Counted from the first letter of the stretch, positions 9,159 through 18,492 are shown. The stretch: DNA of 64,000 nucleotides from Sedimentisphaerales bacterium (GCA_016931715.1 JAFGEF010000126.1:1-64000); one strand, 5' to 3'. Translations and numbers: made by a program. The notes: generated by a model not told the origin, from the letters alone.

Positions 9159-10777
9159 TCGTTTTCCCTTTTTTCCATGCAGCTCAGCGCAGGAGTATCT
9201 TCTTCCATAATATGTTCCAGTTCATCAATATAGGAATCCTCATTCCCGTCATCGATAAACCAGCCGTCGTTCTTCCAAACTGTGTTTTCATATATCTCTA
9301 TAAGTTTATTTCTCAGTCTTAAACCGATTGAATCAGTTATTTCCGACCTTTGGATATACTTCCTGTAATTTTCCGGGAGCTTTATATATAATCCGAATAC
9401 ACTGAACATTTCCTTCAATTCATCAGCGTCAAATTCGTTAAACACAAGCGATGGCGTACCCATCCTGAGCATCGGACAGTTCACATCCATTTCTGAAACA
9501 TAGAACTTATTTTTTATTGCAACCTCACGCAGCTTAGTGCCTTTAAATGGATAAAAGAACGAAGCTGTGGAATACTGCGCTTGTGACCTGCGATTCAACT
9601 CGATGGTTTTATCATAAATATCACGGCTGTAAAAAGGCAGACCGAGCATATTAAAAGCCATTGTCCTTATACCGGCATTTTTTGCCATATGAAAAGCACG
9701 TACAACATCATCAATCGAATCCGTACGATTAAGGATGTTTTTTCTGTATTCGGCGTCACCTGTTTCGATACCGATAGATAAACTCGCACAACCGGCCTTT
9801 TTCAATAAATCAATCTTCTCTTCGGTAACTAATCTGGGATGGCACGCCGTAGTAAATGGAATATTTACTTCTTTCGCGTATTTATCAGCAAAGTCTTTCA
9901 AATATTCCACCGGTGTCAGAAGGAAATTTTCATCGCAGAATTTTAGAAATTCCAGCTTATATGTATCTTTCAGATATTTCAGCTCACTTATAATTCTTTC
10001 AGGGGAATATCTTCTGATTACGAATTTCCGGTGATTATCCCTGTAAAGATTTTGATAATACTCATTAATACAATAGGAACATTTGTTCGGGCAGCCCCAT
10101 GTAACCATGTGATCGCCGCCTCGCAAGACTTCTCCGTCATAAGGCTTCAGAAAATCCTTTTCTCCGAATATGCTCCAGTCCAAATACGGCAAATCATCAA
10201 GACTTTCTTTCATCGACGCCAAATTATTGCAGTTGGGTTTATTATTGTTCAGTGACCAAATATTATTAAGACTGCTTAAATCGCCGCCTCGTGAAAAAAC
10301 ATTGATGAACTTGTCAAAAGCCGTTAATCCTTCCCCTACACATATATAATCAGCGCCCTGGTGCAATGCGTCGTAAGGAGCAACTGTAACATGCGGACCG
10401 CCCCAGATTATTTTTACTGCCGGCTTATATTCCTTAATATAACGTGATATTTTTTCCGCGAGGATATGCTGACCCGATATTACACTGACTGCAACTATAT
10501 CGGGATTGAAAGACTCCAATTTTCTTATAATGGCTTCTTCCAGCTTCATTTTCTCTTTTTGGAAATTATATCTGCTGAAATCGACAGGTTTCATCAGCTT
10601 AACAGAGTTCAGGTCTTTCAGGTAATGATAAGAACCGAACTCATGATCATAATTACCTGCGTCAAACAGGCTCGTTTCAAAGCCCGCTTTTTTTGCAAGC
10701 GCAGAAAGTATCGAGATGCTTATCGGTTTCATACCGAAACCGTCATCATATCTTGGTCTGACAAATAATATTTTCAT
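9155..10777 (-). CDS. B12-binding radical SAM protein
   Basis: The N-terminal half (about 1-160) has the fold pattern of a cobalamin-binding domain (MKILFVRPRYDDGFGMKPIS; later IIWGGPHVTVAPYDAL and GADYICVGEG). The radical SAM core follows with CxxxCxxC in GCPNKCSYCINEYY, which should bind a 4Fe-4S cluster. A C-terminal extension of about 120 residues is unassigned. I chose the ATG at 10777, four bases after the wecB-like stop and with an AGGGA ribosome site, rather than the in-frame ATG at 10837 that would run 56 bases into the upstream gene. Members of this family methylate or rearrange substrates. In a sugar and glycosyltransferase operon it may modify a sugar or the acceptor, but the substrate cannot be read from sequence. 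Confidence 0.85.
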   Translation of the reverse strand: MKILFVRPRYDDGFGMKPISISILSALAKKAGFETSLFDAGNYDHEFGSYHYLKDLNSVKLMKPVDFSRYNFQKEKMKLEEAIIRKLESFNPDIVAVSVISGQHILAEKISRYIKEYKPAVKIIWGGPHVTVAPYDALHQGADYICVGEGLTAFDKFINVFSRGGDLSSLNNIWSLNNNKPNCNNLASMKESLDDLPYLDWSIFGEKDFLKPYDGEVLRGGDHMVTWGCPNKCSYCINEYYQNLYRDNHRKFVIRRYSPERIISELKYLKDTYKLEFLKFCDENFLLTPVEYLKDFADKYAKEVNIPFTTACHPRLVTEEKIDLLKKAGCASLSIGIETGDAEYRKNILNRTDSIDDVVRAFHMAKNAGIRTMAFNMLGLPFYSRDIYDKTIELNRRSQAQYSTASFFYPFKGTKLREVAIKNKFYVSEMDVNCPMLRMGTPSLVFNEFDADELKEMFSVFGLYIKLPENYRKYIQRSEITDSIGLRLRNKLIEIYENTVWKNDGWFIDDGNEDSYIDELEHIMEEDTPALSCMEKRENE

Positions 10778-10781
10778 TTTT

Positions 10782-11885
10782 TTATCCCTGAATACGCTGA
10801 ACATTAGTCGGCAGATATGCAAACATAATTCTTGCAATTAAATCGCTGACATTTTCGACAAGATATTCCCGCGGAGCTTCCCATTTGCTTTCAAGAGCCA
10901 AAACTGTCTTTACACATCTGACAATACTTTCAGTTTCAGCTCCGCTCAGTATATTGCTGCCGCATTCGAGTGTCTCAGGACGCTCGGTCACATCTCGCAT
11001 AGTAACCGTCGGCTTCCTGAAAATCGCACATTCTTCCTGAACCGTTCCGCTGTCGCTGATAACACAAAAAGCATTTTTCTCCATATTGACAAAATCGAAA
11101 AATCCGAACGGCGGCATAAAACGAATATTTTTATTTTTTATTTCAATGCCATTTTCGTCCATGCGTTTTTTCGTTCTCGGATGAGTGCTGATAATTACCG
11201 GAACTTTATATTCATCCTGCAATCCAATCAATGCGTTTATAATACCATTAAGGCGATGCTTTATATCAACATTTTCCTGGCGATGCATAGTTACAAGAAA
11301 ATATTTATTTGCTTTAATATTCAAATCTTCACAAATGGTGCTCGAATCTATTTTGTCCGTATAATATTTAATAACTTCATAAATCGGATTTCCGGTAACA
11401 TATATTCTCTGGCCTTCAATTCCTTCACGCAACAGGTTGGCTCTGCTTCTTTCCGTATAAGGTAAAAGCACATCGCTCGAATGATCGATAATGCGCCTGT
11501 TGACTTCCTCCGGCACACGATCATCATAACAGCGATTTCCTGCTTCCATATGATAAACAGGAACAGCCATTCTCTTTGCCATAATCGCCGCAACTGAGCT
11601 GTTTGTGTCACCTAAAACAAGAAACTTATCCGGTTTTTCCTGAGCAAGGATTTTTTCCATTTGTGTTAATATGGTACTAATCTGCTCCCCGCATGTGCCT
11701 TTTGCACCTAAAAAATAATTCGGCTTTCTAACGCCCAACTGCTCAAAGAAAATATCATTGAGATTCGAGTCATAGTTCTGACATGTATGCACCAGCACAT
11801 GGTCACAAAGAGCATCAAGTTTTGCAATTATGCGGCTTAATCTGATTATCTCCGGTCTTGTGCCTAAAATAGTTAGAATCTTCAT
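10782..11885 (-). CDS. wecB: UDP-N-acetylglucosamine 2-epimerase family (non-hydrolysing)
   Basis: The 367-residue protein has the usual family length and start (MKILTILGTRPEIIRLSRII). Family signatures are VLGDTNSSVAAIMAKR, HMEAGNRCYDDRVPEEVNRR, VTMHRQENVD and SDSGTVQEECAIFRKP. Family members interconvert UDP-GlcNAc and UDP-ManNAc or act on related deoxy sugars such as UDP-FucNAc. The gene follows an RmlD-like reductase with an ATGA overlap. That pairing resembles FnlB/FnlC-type pathways, so the true substrate could be a 6-deoxy amino sugar and the symbol is a family-level label. It probably acts in the cytoplasm to supply an activated sugar to the neighbouring transferases. Confidence 0.85.
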   Translation of the reverse strand: MKILTILGTRPEIIRLSRIIAKLDALCDHVLVHTCQNYDSNLNDIFFEQLGVRKPNYFLGAKGTCGEQISTILTQMEKILAQEKPDKFLVLGDTNSSVAAIMAKRMAVPVYHMEAGNRCYDDRVPEEVNRRIIDHSSDVLLPYTERSRANLLREGIEGQRIYVTGNPIYEVIKYYTDKIDSSTICEDLNIKANKYFLVTMHRQENVDIKHRLNGIINALIGLQDEYKVPVIISTHPRTKKRMDENGIEIKNKNIRFMPPFGFFDFVNMEKNAFCVISDSGTVQEECAIFRKPTVTMRDVTERPETLECGSNILSGAETESIVRCVKTVLALESKWEAPREYLVENVSDLIARIMFAYLPTNVQRIQG

Positions 11886-12814
11886 TCTTCCATCCCCCGA
11901 AATCTGAAATCATACATGACAAGCTCCCCGACCATTTCGCAAACAGAAGGCGGACGTGCCTCATACCCTGCATTTTTCCATAATTCGGCGTTTATTTCCT
12001 GCTTTTCCGTGGCAAGTCTTCTATCAATCATATATTGTGCATTCGCGGCTGATATTTTAATATCTTTACGATTAAAACTTTCTGCAAAGCTGCACAATAA
12101 GTCATGTTTTGTTATGTCACCATGTGGAACTATATGCGAAAGATTCGGCAGGGATAAATTATTGCTGATAATTCCACAGCAGATTTTTGCAAAATGCAGT
12201 GTTGTAACTCCATTCCACGAATGATTAGTAAAGCCTGTAACTTTGGCATTCGCAGGCTGTCTCAAAAACCATTCGAGAAGCGATACATAGCTTTTAACTT
12301 CTGGACCAATGATTGAGCACCTGAGCAGATTTACATTCGGAAGCTGCACTTCGCCGAGACTTTTTGTTTTGCCGTAAACATCAATCGCATCGTGTTTATC
12401 ACTTTCGACGTACTGTCCTTTCTGGCCGGAATATACACAGTCTGTTGCGATTTGCAATATGCGGGACTTTTTGAAAGTTCTCGCCAGCCAGAACGGAAAG
12501 CAGGAGTTTCCAATAATGCCGCGTTCCACTTCCTCCGGTTTGTCATCGTGTAAATATGGTTTAATGATGCCTATCGCATTGATAATCCAGTCTGGTTCGG
12601 GTAAATTCTCAAGTTGTTCGATTGTCTTTGCTTCGTCTTTAATTTCGAATATTTGCCATGTGACATTACTGATTTTTTTTTGAAATATATCAAGCAGCTT
12701 CGGAGAACGCACAGCAGCGGTCAAAGACAGATTTTCTTTCCTGGAAAGGAAATCTGCCAGCATCGAGCCAAGCATACCACTTGCACCAAGTATCAATACT
12801 TTTGATTTTTTCAT
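11882..12814 (-). CDS. RmlD-like NAD(P)-dependent sugar-nucleotide reductase
   Basis: This 310-residue protein is an extended short-chain dehydrogenase of the dTDP-4-dehydrorhamnose reductase group. It has the dinucleotide motif LGASGMLGS near the N-terminus, the TDCVYSG segment, and the catalytic YGKTKSLGE (YxxxK). It lies 20 bp after the cupin gene and overlaps the wecB-like gene by four bases. The likely job is reduction of a 4-keto sugar nucleotide. The paired 2-epimerase suggests an amino or deoxy sugar rather than plain rhamnose, so I give no gene symbol. Confidence 0.8.
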   Translation of the reverse strand: MKKSKVLILGASGMLGSMLADFLSRKENLSLTAAVRSPKLLDIFQKKISNVTWQIFEIKDEAKTIEQLENLPEPDWIINAIGIIKPYLHDDKPEEVERGIIGNSCFPFWLARTFKKSRILQIATDCVYSGQKGQYVESDKHDAIDVYGKTKSLGEVQLPNVNLLRCSIIGPEVKSYVSLLEWFLRQPANAKVTGFTNHSWNGVTTLHFAKICCGIISNNLSLPNLSHIVPHGDITKHDLLCSFAESFNRKDIKISAANAQYMIDRRLATEKQEINAELWKNAGYEARPPSVCEMVGELVMYDFRFRGMEE

Positions 12815-12834
12815 TACATTTTTCTCAGGATATA

Positions 12835-13278
12835 CTATCGCTCAGTAACGTTCCAGATATCCCAATATCGTGAATCATAGCGAAAATCGTCATTTGAGCT
12901 TTCTTCGAGTGTTGATGTCGAAAAAAATATCAATTTCAAATCAGGTGTAAGTGACATAAAACCATTGGCATAACCCGCAGGGATATACAATATCTGAGGC
13001 TTCCGTGCAGATAAAATATATCGCCCTGCTTTCAAATTAACCGAAGGTTTTTCCCAATCATCAATTTCTACAGTACCGACAAGAGCTGTACCGGATAATG
13101 CAATCACATACTTTGCTTCTTTCTTATGGGCATGCCATGCTCTTAAAAAACCTGCTTTGTGATTCGATACTGCATAAAATCGCTTGACCGAATCGAAATT
13201 AAATCCGTTAACAAAGACAATCTCACCGCGGTCATCTACGGCCAAGCCGCCATCGATAATATAAGGTTCCTTTTTCAT
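12835..13278 (-). CDS. RmlC-like cupin, sugar-nucleotide epimerase/isomerase family
   Basis: This small single-domain cupin has 147 residues, with RAWHAHKKEAKYVIALSG, which carries the His residues of cupin motif 1, and LYIPAGYANGFMSLTPD as the second conserved strand region. It resembles dTDP-4-dehydrorhamnose 3,5-epimerases and WxcM/FdtA-type ketoisomerases. The length and HAH motif fit that superfamily but do not separate the two activities. Its ATG overlaps the stop of the upstream SDR gene (ATGA), so the two are probably co-translated and work on the same sugar nucleotide. Confidence 0.75.
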   Translation of the reverse strand: MKKEPYIIDGGLAVDDRGEIVFVNGFNFDSVKRFYAVSNHKAGFLRAWHAHKKEAKYVIALSGTALVGTVEIDDWEKPSVNLKAGRYILSARKPQILYIPAGYANGFMSLTPDLKLIFFSTSTLEESSNDDFRYDSRYWDIWNVTER

Positions 13279-14264
13279 CTTGCATGCACCAGAACCTCTC
13301 GCTTAATTCGCGTAACTTTAGTATCCATTATTTCCGTATTGAACCTGGTTAAATAAGCCTGGTTAGTATAACGCGGATTGGATACATCTTTCAGGCGCCT
13401 GGTTTGAATAAGTTCCTTGATTTCTATAATCCCGTCATCAATCGAATATTTTGGTTTCCAGCCCAGTTCTGTTATCACTTTTTCACTGCCGACACGATAA
13501 TTTCTGGAATCCTGAAATTTCATTTCGGTCTGCTTAATAAGAGTATCCGGAAAATGATTACGCACCTGGTAAGCCAGGTCGATGATTCTCACATTTTGCC
13601 GATGCAAATTATATATACCGGTAAAGTCACTATCAACATACTCAACGATAGCTTCTGCCACATCTTTGACATGCAGCAGCGGCCTGAATTGCTCTCCTCC
13701 AAAAACAGTCAATTCCCCTTCCATAGCCGCTCGAACCGTCATAATATTGACCACCAGGTCAAGTCGTAACCGGGCAAATAAGTCGCTTACGCCAAACAAC
13801 GTTCCGAGCCTGAAAATAAGTGCATTTTTTTCACTTAGATACTGCTCTGCCTCAAGCTTGGTTTTTGCATAAACGGAAAGCGGATCAGTAGGAGATTCTT
13901 CCGTGAGAATACCTCCCTGCGCTCCATATACGGAACACGTGGAAGTAAATATAATTCTGCCGTTATAATTGTCAGCAAGCCTTTGTACCGAATACTGATT
14001 GATTTCCTCACTTAATCCCGGATTGATTGCACATGCACCATCACCAACCAAAGCAGCAAGCCAAATCACTGCATCTGCCCAGTCCAATTGTTTTCTCAAA
14101 CTGTGCATATTTCGCACATCATCACATATGAAATCGACAGGTTTCCGATAAGATTCTTCATAAACCAGGGAGTCATAAACTCTCGTTTTATGGTCTGTTT
14201 TCTGCAATATATCCGTGATTGCTCCGCCGATGTAGCCGGCTCCGCCTACAACTAAAATGTTCAT
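13275..14264 (-). CDS. Extended SDR sugar-nucleotide epimerase/dehydratase
   Basis: This 329-residue protein has VVGGAGYIGGA at the N-terminus (GxxGxxG for NAD binding), FTSTCSVYG, and the catalytic SVYAKTKLEAE (YxxxK). It belongs to the GalE/WcaG-type NAD-dependent epimerases and dehydratases. It is the first of four consecutive nucleotide-sugar genes in the island. The substrate is unassigned; a 4-epimerase or 4,6-dehydratase role in the same pathway is plausible. Confidence 0.82.
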   Translation of the reverse strand: MNILVVGGAGYIGGAITDILQKTDHKTRVYDSLVYEESYRKPVDFICDDVRNMHSLRKQLDWADAVIWLAALVGDGACAINPGLSEEINQYSVQRLADNYNGRIIFTSTCSVYGAQGGILTEESPTDPLSVYAKTKLEAEQYLSEKNALIFRLGTLFGVSDLFARLRLDLVVNIMTVRAAMEGELTVFGGEQFRPLLHVKDVAEAIVEYVDSDFTGIYNLHRQNVRIIDLAYQVRNHFPDTLIKQTEMKFQDSRNYRVGSEKVITELGWKPKYSIDDGIIEIKELIQTRRLKDVSNPRYTNQAYLTRFNTEIMDTKVTRIKREVLVHAR

Positions 14265-14324
14265 AACTAATCACTCCATAAGTGAATCATAAAAGGCATA
14301 CATTTATTACATACTGAAGTCAAA

Positions 14325-14663
14325 TCAAATATTATTACGATACGTCCCTAAAGTTTTCTTCCCTTTGCGTATATGGTTTAAATGATTTTCTGTTTCATTT
14401 TTTCGGGCCATTACAGCAACGCTGAGATTTTTATACAATTTTTCGATATTTTCACGCTGCGTTTTGAACTGCTCCGAATCAAGCAGGCGTTTTCCGGCTA
14501 TCTCATCTACAAGAGTTTGCGTTTGTCCGGCGAGAATCTCGCTTTGTTTGCCTGTCACATCCGAGCGATTGATAACATTCAACTGCTCTTGCAGCAGACA
14601 TACAAGTTTGTCGAGCAGAATAATATTTTCCTGCTGATTATCTTCTATAACTCCTGTATTCAT
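14325..14663 (-). CDS. FliT/FlgN-like flagellar export chaperone (candidate)
   Basis: This 112-residue all-helical protein has no signal peptide. Its second half (LYKNLSVAVMARKNETENHL, then HIRKGKKTLGTYR) has the pattern seen near the C-terminus of FlgN/FliT-type export chaperones: a helix with LYxxL, then RxGKKxLxxY. The gene is in the glycosylation island upstream of fliD, the usual client gene of FliT. The assignment is by pattern and context only. It could instead be an uncharacterised coiled-coil protein. Confidence 0.5.
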   Translation of the reverse strand: MNTGVIEDNQQENIILLDKLVCLLQEQLNVINRSDVTGKQSEILAGQTQTLVDEIAGKRLLDSEQFKTQRENIEKLYKNLSVAVMARKNETENHLNHIRKGKKTLGTYRNNI

Positions 14664-14684
14664 AATAATCAGTCTATTCCTAAA

Positions 14685-15308
14685 CTATATCCTCTGCGTT
14701 TGTGCAAGGTTGTGTTCGATTTCTTCCAGCAAATTCGCCGCATCTTCATTATCGGGAGCAAGTGCAAGAATATCCCGCAGAATATTCTGCGAAGCCTCTA
14801 TTTTTCCGTCTCTCATATACAAAGCGGCCAAAGGGTACATAACAGAAGTGTCGCCGGGATGCATATTAAGATACAGCTCAAGGTAGTGTGTAACCTGCCC
14901 GAACGAACCCATCTGGCAGGAAGTCTGAAACAGGCCGAGCAGGCCGATCATATTTTCACTATCCAGCTCAAGAGATTTCAAATACATATCAAAAGCCAGT
15001 TGGTAATCATTTTTCTGCTGAGCCGCCATACCCAAACCGGCATAAGCTTTCGCGCAATTCGCATCCAGCCTGCATGCAACCTGAAAGGCCGCCCTGGCAT
15101 CTTCCAACTGATTATTCTGCAGGGCAACCACGCCAAGACCGACATATGGAGCAGCTTCATCGGGTCCCAAAACAGCAGCATTTTCATAGTATTGTCTTGC
15201 ACGATCATAATCTCCGATAGAACAATAACAGTCTCCCAGTTCCTGCAATATTTCATAATGCTGCGTCGAGTCATGCTCCTGATTTGTATCGTTTTGAGCT
15301 ATGTCCAT
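14685..15308 (-). CDS. TPR-repeat protein
   Basis: The 207 residues form about five tetratricopeptide repeats from residue 20 on (for example LGDCYCSIGDYDRARQYYEN, VGLGVVALQNNQLEDARAAF and AGLGMAAQQKNDYQLAFDMY). No signal peptide is present, so a cytoplasmic scaffold is likely. Its start overlaps the end of the GT2 gene by ten bases. TPR proteins often accompany protein glycosyltransferases, so it may help present flagellin or assemble the transferases; that role is inference. Confidence 0.8.
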   Translation of the reverse strand: MDIAQNDTNQEHDSTQHYEILQELGDCYCSIGDYDRARQYYENAAVLGPDEAAPYVGLGVVALQNNQLEDARAAFQVACRLDANCAKAYAGLGMAAQQKNDYQLAFDMYLKSLELDSENMIGLLGLFQTSCQMGSFGQVTHYLELYLNMHPGDTSVMYPLAALYMRDGKIEASQNILRDILALAPDNEDAANLLEEIEHNLAQTQRI

Positions 15309-16864
15309 AAATATTCAGTTCCTTCAATCGTTCTTTCCGCCATAGTTAGTAATTCGATGGCTGTGTCATATTTCTTTTCTTCACGCCTTATTTTCGCTTC
15401 GAGCAGTAAAGTCTGAACAGTCGGCCTGCTGTGATTGACTTCCGCACATAAATCCGCAGCAAGTTTTTTGTAGTTCGCTTTATACAATGCGTTTGCCGCC
15501 AGAGTTTTCATCCAATATTCATTCCCGTGATTTTCAGCAATATATTCGTAAATATCTGCTGCCTGAAACCAGTCTCCATTATTTTGAGCAATAAACGCCT
15601 GCTGAAGCATATTATCAAACTGCAGCGGAAGTTCCTCGAACACCGGCTTGTTCAATTTTATTCCCGCGGCAGCCAGTGAATCATGCAGTGACAATTGGGG
15701 AAACATTTTTCTTGCTGCAAATAAATCTTCTTTTTTCAGCACGGCCGCCCAGAGCATTTCAGCCGCATCTTCCAATAAGCAGCCTGGTCTTTCACTTTCA
15801 CAATTTATTAAGGCATGTACCGGATTCTCAATCCAATAATCTCTTACAGGAAAACCGCTGGGTATTACTGCAATATATTCTCCCTCGCACTGCTTCAGTG
15901 TTATATCTATCTGCTCTGTCTGGGAAGATGCGGGGCTGACAGGCACAATAACTATGTTAGGCATATCCGTATTTAGCCTGTTTAAATCAGTATTCGGCAC
16001 AGGTATATACAGTTTATAAGGATAAAAAGTATGCTGCCAGATGGAGCTTATAGTTTTTCCTGCCTGTTTGTCCAATCTGTCTGTCACGAATATAATAGAC
16101 AGGTCTTTGACAGCAGGCCATGGTTTCTCCGGCCTTGTCGTTCGTATAGCCAGAACATTTTTGAGATAATTATGTTTGTCTTTTCTCTGCTGAACGGAAA
16201 TTCTGTCGCAATCCCCCATCGGATGATAATATTCACCTGTAATTTTATATATATGGTAAAAATCCGTAAAGAAAGCAAGCCTGCGGGTCATATCCCAGTC
16301 TATCAGAACATTAAGATTTTCATTATAAAAACCTGTTTTATATATCATGTCATGATGATGCATCAAACTCACGTGCAGAACATGATTAAAATGCAGCATA
16401 AAAAATCGGTCGAAGTCCCTGCTGACATCCACGACCTTGCTCAGAGGCTGCCTGCCGCCGTTACGGGAAACACTGCAATAAACTTTATACAAATCGCTGT
16501 ATGCCGCCATGCAATCTGTTCTATTTTCAAGGGCGTCAACAAGAGTTTCTATATGATCCGGATAGAATATATCATCGTCATCGATATAAGCTATATATTT
16601 ACCTTCCGCTTTCTCAAGAGCTTCGTTGAGCGAGTGAGCTTTACCCCGGTTTTCTTTCCTGTTTATAAAAACGATTCTCGAATCGAAGAACGAATCCACA
16701 ATGTCACTGACATCCGCACCGCCGTCATTTATTACGATGACCTGCAGATTCTCGTGGCTCTGATTCAAAACACTTGCCAGGGCTTTATAAAAATATTGAG
16801 GACGATTGAAAGTCGGCAGCAGGACACTGACAACCGGTCCATTTTTGTTATAGTCTCTTCTCAT
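15299..16864 (-). CDS. Family 2 glycosyltransferase with C-terminal helical region
   Basis: The N-terminal GT2 domain (about 10-240) shows SVLLPTFNRPQYFYKALASV, INDGGADVSD, NEALEKAEGKYIAYIDDDDI (the acidic metal/nucleotide site) and a later DWDMTRRL segment. Residues about 260-400 look like a second, degenerate transferase-like segment (LSIIFVTDRLDKQAGKTISS). Residues about 420-520 are TPR-like helices. The gene directly abuts the upstream TPR-glycosyltransferase gene with no spacer and overlaps the downstream TPR gene, so it is part of one transcript. Confidence 0.85.
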   Translation of the reverse strand: MRRDYNKNGPVVSVLLPTFNRPQYFYKALASVLNQSHENLQVIVINDGGADVSDIVDSFFDSRIVFINRKENRGKAHSLNEALEKAEGKYIAYIDDDDIFYPDHIETLVDALENRTDCMAAYSDLYKVYCSVSRNGGRQPLSKVVDVSRDFDRFFMLHFNHVLHVSLMHHHDMIYKTGFYNENLNVLIDWDMTRRLAFFTDFYHIYKITGEYYHPMGDCDRISVQQRKDKHNYLKNVLAIRTTRPEKPWPAVKDLSIIFVTDRLDKQAGKTISSIWQHTFYPYKLYIPVPNTDLNRLNTDMPNIVIVPVSPASSQTEQIDITLKQCEGEYIAVIPSGFPVRDYWIENPVHALINCESERPGCLLEDAAEMLWAAVLKKEDLFAARKMFPQLSLHDSLAAAGIKLNKPVFEELPLQFDNMLQQAFIAQNNGDWFQAADIYEYIAENHGNEYWMKTLAANALYKANYKKLAADLCAEVNHSRPTVQTLLLEAKIRREEKKYDTAIELLTMAERTIEGTEYLWT

Positions 16865-18391
16865 TTATGAAATATTTGATAAACTCAGTTCAGGTGCTAT
16901 TGAAAACTGTTTGCGTCCATCTGTCTGCGGGAAAGAATGTGACATTTTCCCTATATGCTTCGACTCCAATTTCGCTTCAAGCTGAATGAAAATATTATTG
17001 ATTTCAGCCAACTGTTTTTTCAAAGGATACTTTTCCTCGACAAATCTGCGGTACTGCTGAGGCTCATAAGATTCCGATAGAACATGCTGACAAAATTCTT
17101 CGGATATATTGAATACATATTCCGGCCTGAAAATCTCGCTTGCCCCCGGGAAATTATGAATAACCGGCTTCAAGCCGCAGGCCATCGCTTCGAGTATTCC
17201 CATTCCCTGGCTTTCAATTATACTCGTCGAAGCAGCATAATGCTTATCCTTCAGCCAGACATGCACATCCCTTTGCCAGTTGTCGAAAAATACGACATCC
17301 TGAAGACCGAGAGTATTGACCATGTATCTTAAATATTGCTCAAGACTTCCATCCTGAAATTGTCCGGCAAAAAATAATTTATACTCCGGATCAATATAGT
17401 GAAGTTTCTGCATACACTGTAAAATCATCGCGGGATTTTTTACTAATCTTAAGTTCGATAAAAATGCTATGTTTTTGCCTCGCGGCTTATCGATAAAAGT
17501 AAAACGTTCGAGGTTAACGCCGCTCGGAATAGTAACTAAAGAAGTCTGATTCTCAATCTCGGGGACACTTTGAATAAGAGCATTTTTAACAAAACTGTTA
17601 CCTACTGTTATAAGCAGATCTATATTAGACCAGTTCACTTCCCGGGGCCACTGCTCATAAGCTTCGTATCGATGCAGCCTGATTATATTTTCACAGACTT
17701 TCGGTTTCCTGGAACCGATAACTGCAAGGTTTGTACACCATTCGAACCACGAAATATCACTCCATTTCATCAATTCGTATAACTGGTCTTCCGTACGCCC
17801 GTCAAAAAGCCGAACCTCAAAACGCTGTTTTGCAAATTCGTAGATTTCATTAAGAAAATTCATTCCGTCGCCGCCGCAGAAAAAGGCAATTTTAGGCCTT
17901 TTCGATTTAATTACGCTGAGCATAGGTATAAGAATTTCCTGTTTTGGACAGATATAAAGAGACTGTAAAAGCATTTCAACAGCGCCGGCTTTATTATTTT
18001 GATTGAGAAATACATTTGCCGTTCTGTTCAGCACATCGACATTCAATATTTCCATCCTTTTCATATCATCGAAAAGACATGAAGCTTCCTTTGCCCTTCC
18101 TGTTGCCAGATATGTTTCCGTAAGGTTCCACAATATTTCAGCGGATTCACTATTTAATCTTCGGGCTTTAAGAAAATAGGCAATTGCTTCTTCTGAGCGT
18201 CCGAGACAATGGAGTATTGCACCGGTATCATTAAGAACTTGCGCATCTTCACCGGCCGTATGCAAATGCTCCTGCATGAAACAAAGAGCCTGTTCATATT
18301 GGCCTGCCTGGGCTGCATCCAGACCTTTTTGATAAGAATTCGAATTATTCGGAATTTTACCTTCATTTTTCAAGTAATTACCTGGTACCAT
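16865..18391 (-). CDS. TPR-domain glycosyltransferase (GT4-like)
   Basis: Residues about 20-150 are TPR repeats (GLDAAQAGQYEQALCFMQEH; SEEAIAYFLKARRLNSESAE). Residues about 165-470 are a GT-B fold with HVWLKDKHYAASTSIIESQG and GILEAMACGLKPVIHNFPGA, the GT4 donor-site pattern. A TPR-transferase fusion suggests a protein acceptor, which fits flagellin given the neighbours. It is the first gene of the second minus-strand run, starting 78 bases after the flgL terminator, with AAGGA seven bases before its ATG. I could not pick out a convincing promoter in the short spacer. Confidence 0.85.
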   Translation of the reverse strand: MVPGNYLKNEGKIPNNSNSYQKGLDAAQAGQYEQALCFMQEHLHTAGEDAQVLNDTGAILHCLGRSEEAIAYFLKARRLNSESAEILWNLTETYLATGRAKEASCLFDDMKRMEILNVDVLNRTANVFLNQNNKAGAVEMLLQSLYICPKQEILIPMLSVIKSKRPKIAFFCGGDGMNFLNEIYEFAKQRFEVRLFDGRTEDQLYELMKWSDISWFEWCTNLAVIGSRKPKVCENIIRLHRYEAYEQWPREVNWSNIDLLITVGNSFVKNALIQSVPEIENQTSLVTIPSGVNLERFTFIDKPRGKNIAFLSNLRLVKNPAMILQCMQKLHYIDPEYKLFFAGQFQDGSLEQYLRYMVNTLGLQDVVFFDNWQRDVHVWLKDKHYAASTSIIESQGMGILEAMACGLKPVIHNFPGASEIFRPEYVFNISEEFCQHVLSESYEPQQYRRFVEEKYPLKKQLAEINNIFIQLEAKLESKHIGKMSHSFPQTDGRKQFSIAPELSLSNIS

Positions 18392-18468
18392 TTCATATTC
18401 CTTGTCTAAATATGTGATTTCTCACACTAAAAAGCTTGAGCCTGCGTTCTAAGCCATGACTTCAAGTC

Positions 18469-18492
18469 AAAAAAAGGTGTGCAAAGCACACC
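18469..18492 (-). terminator. Rho-independent terminator after flgL
   Basis: Read on the minus strand, arms GGTGTGC and GCACACC enclose a TTT loop and are followed at once by seven T residues. It lies about 160 bases past the flgL stop and would end the hook/basal-body transcript before the glycosylation island. The stem is nearly the same 19-base palindrome found at 61591-61609. Confidence 0.75.

Noticed and set aside
14382-15416. 344-residue plus-strand reading frame
   Set aside because: It is antisense to the TPR, GT2 and FliT-like genes, whose minus-strand frames hold clear motifs. The plus frame has no recognisable domain or ribosome site.
16031-16870. 279-residue plus-strand reading frame
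   Set aside because: It is a shadow of the GT2 gene on the minus strand, which has intact catalytic motifs.
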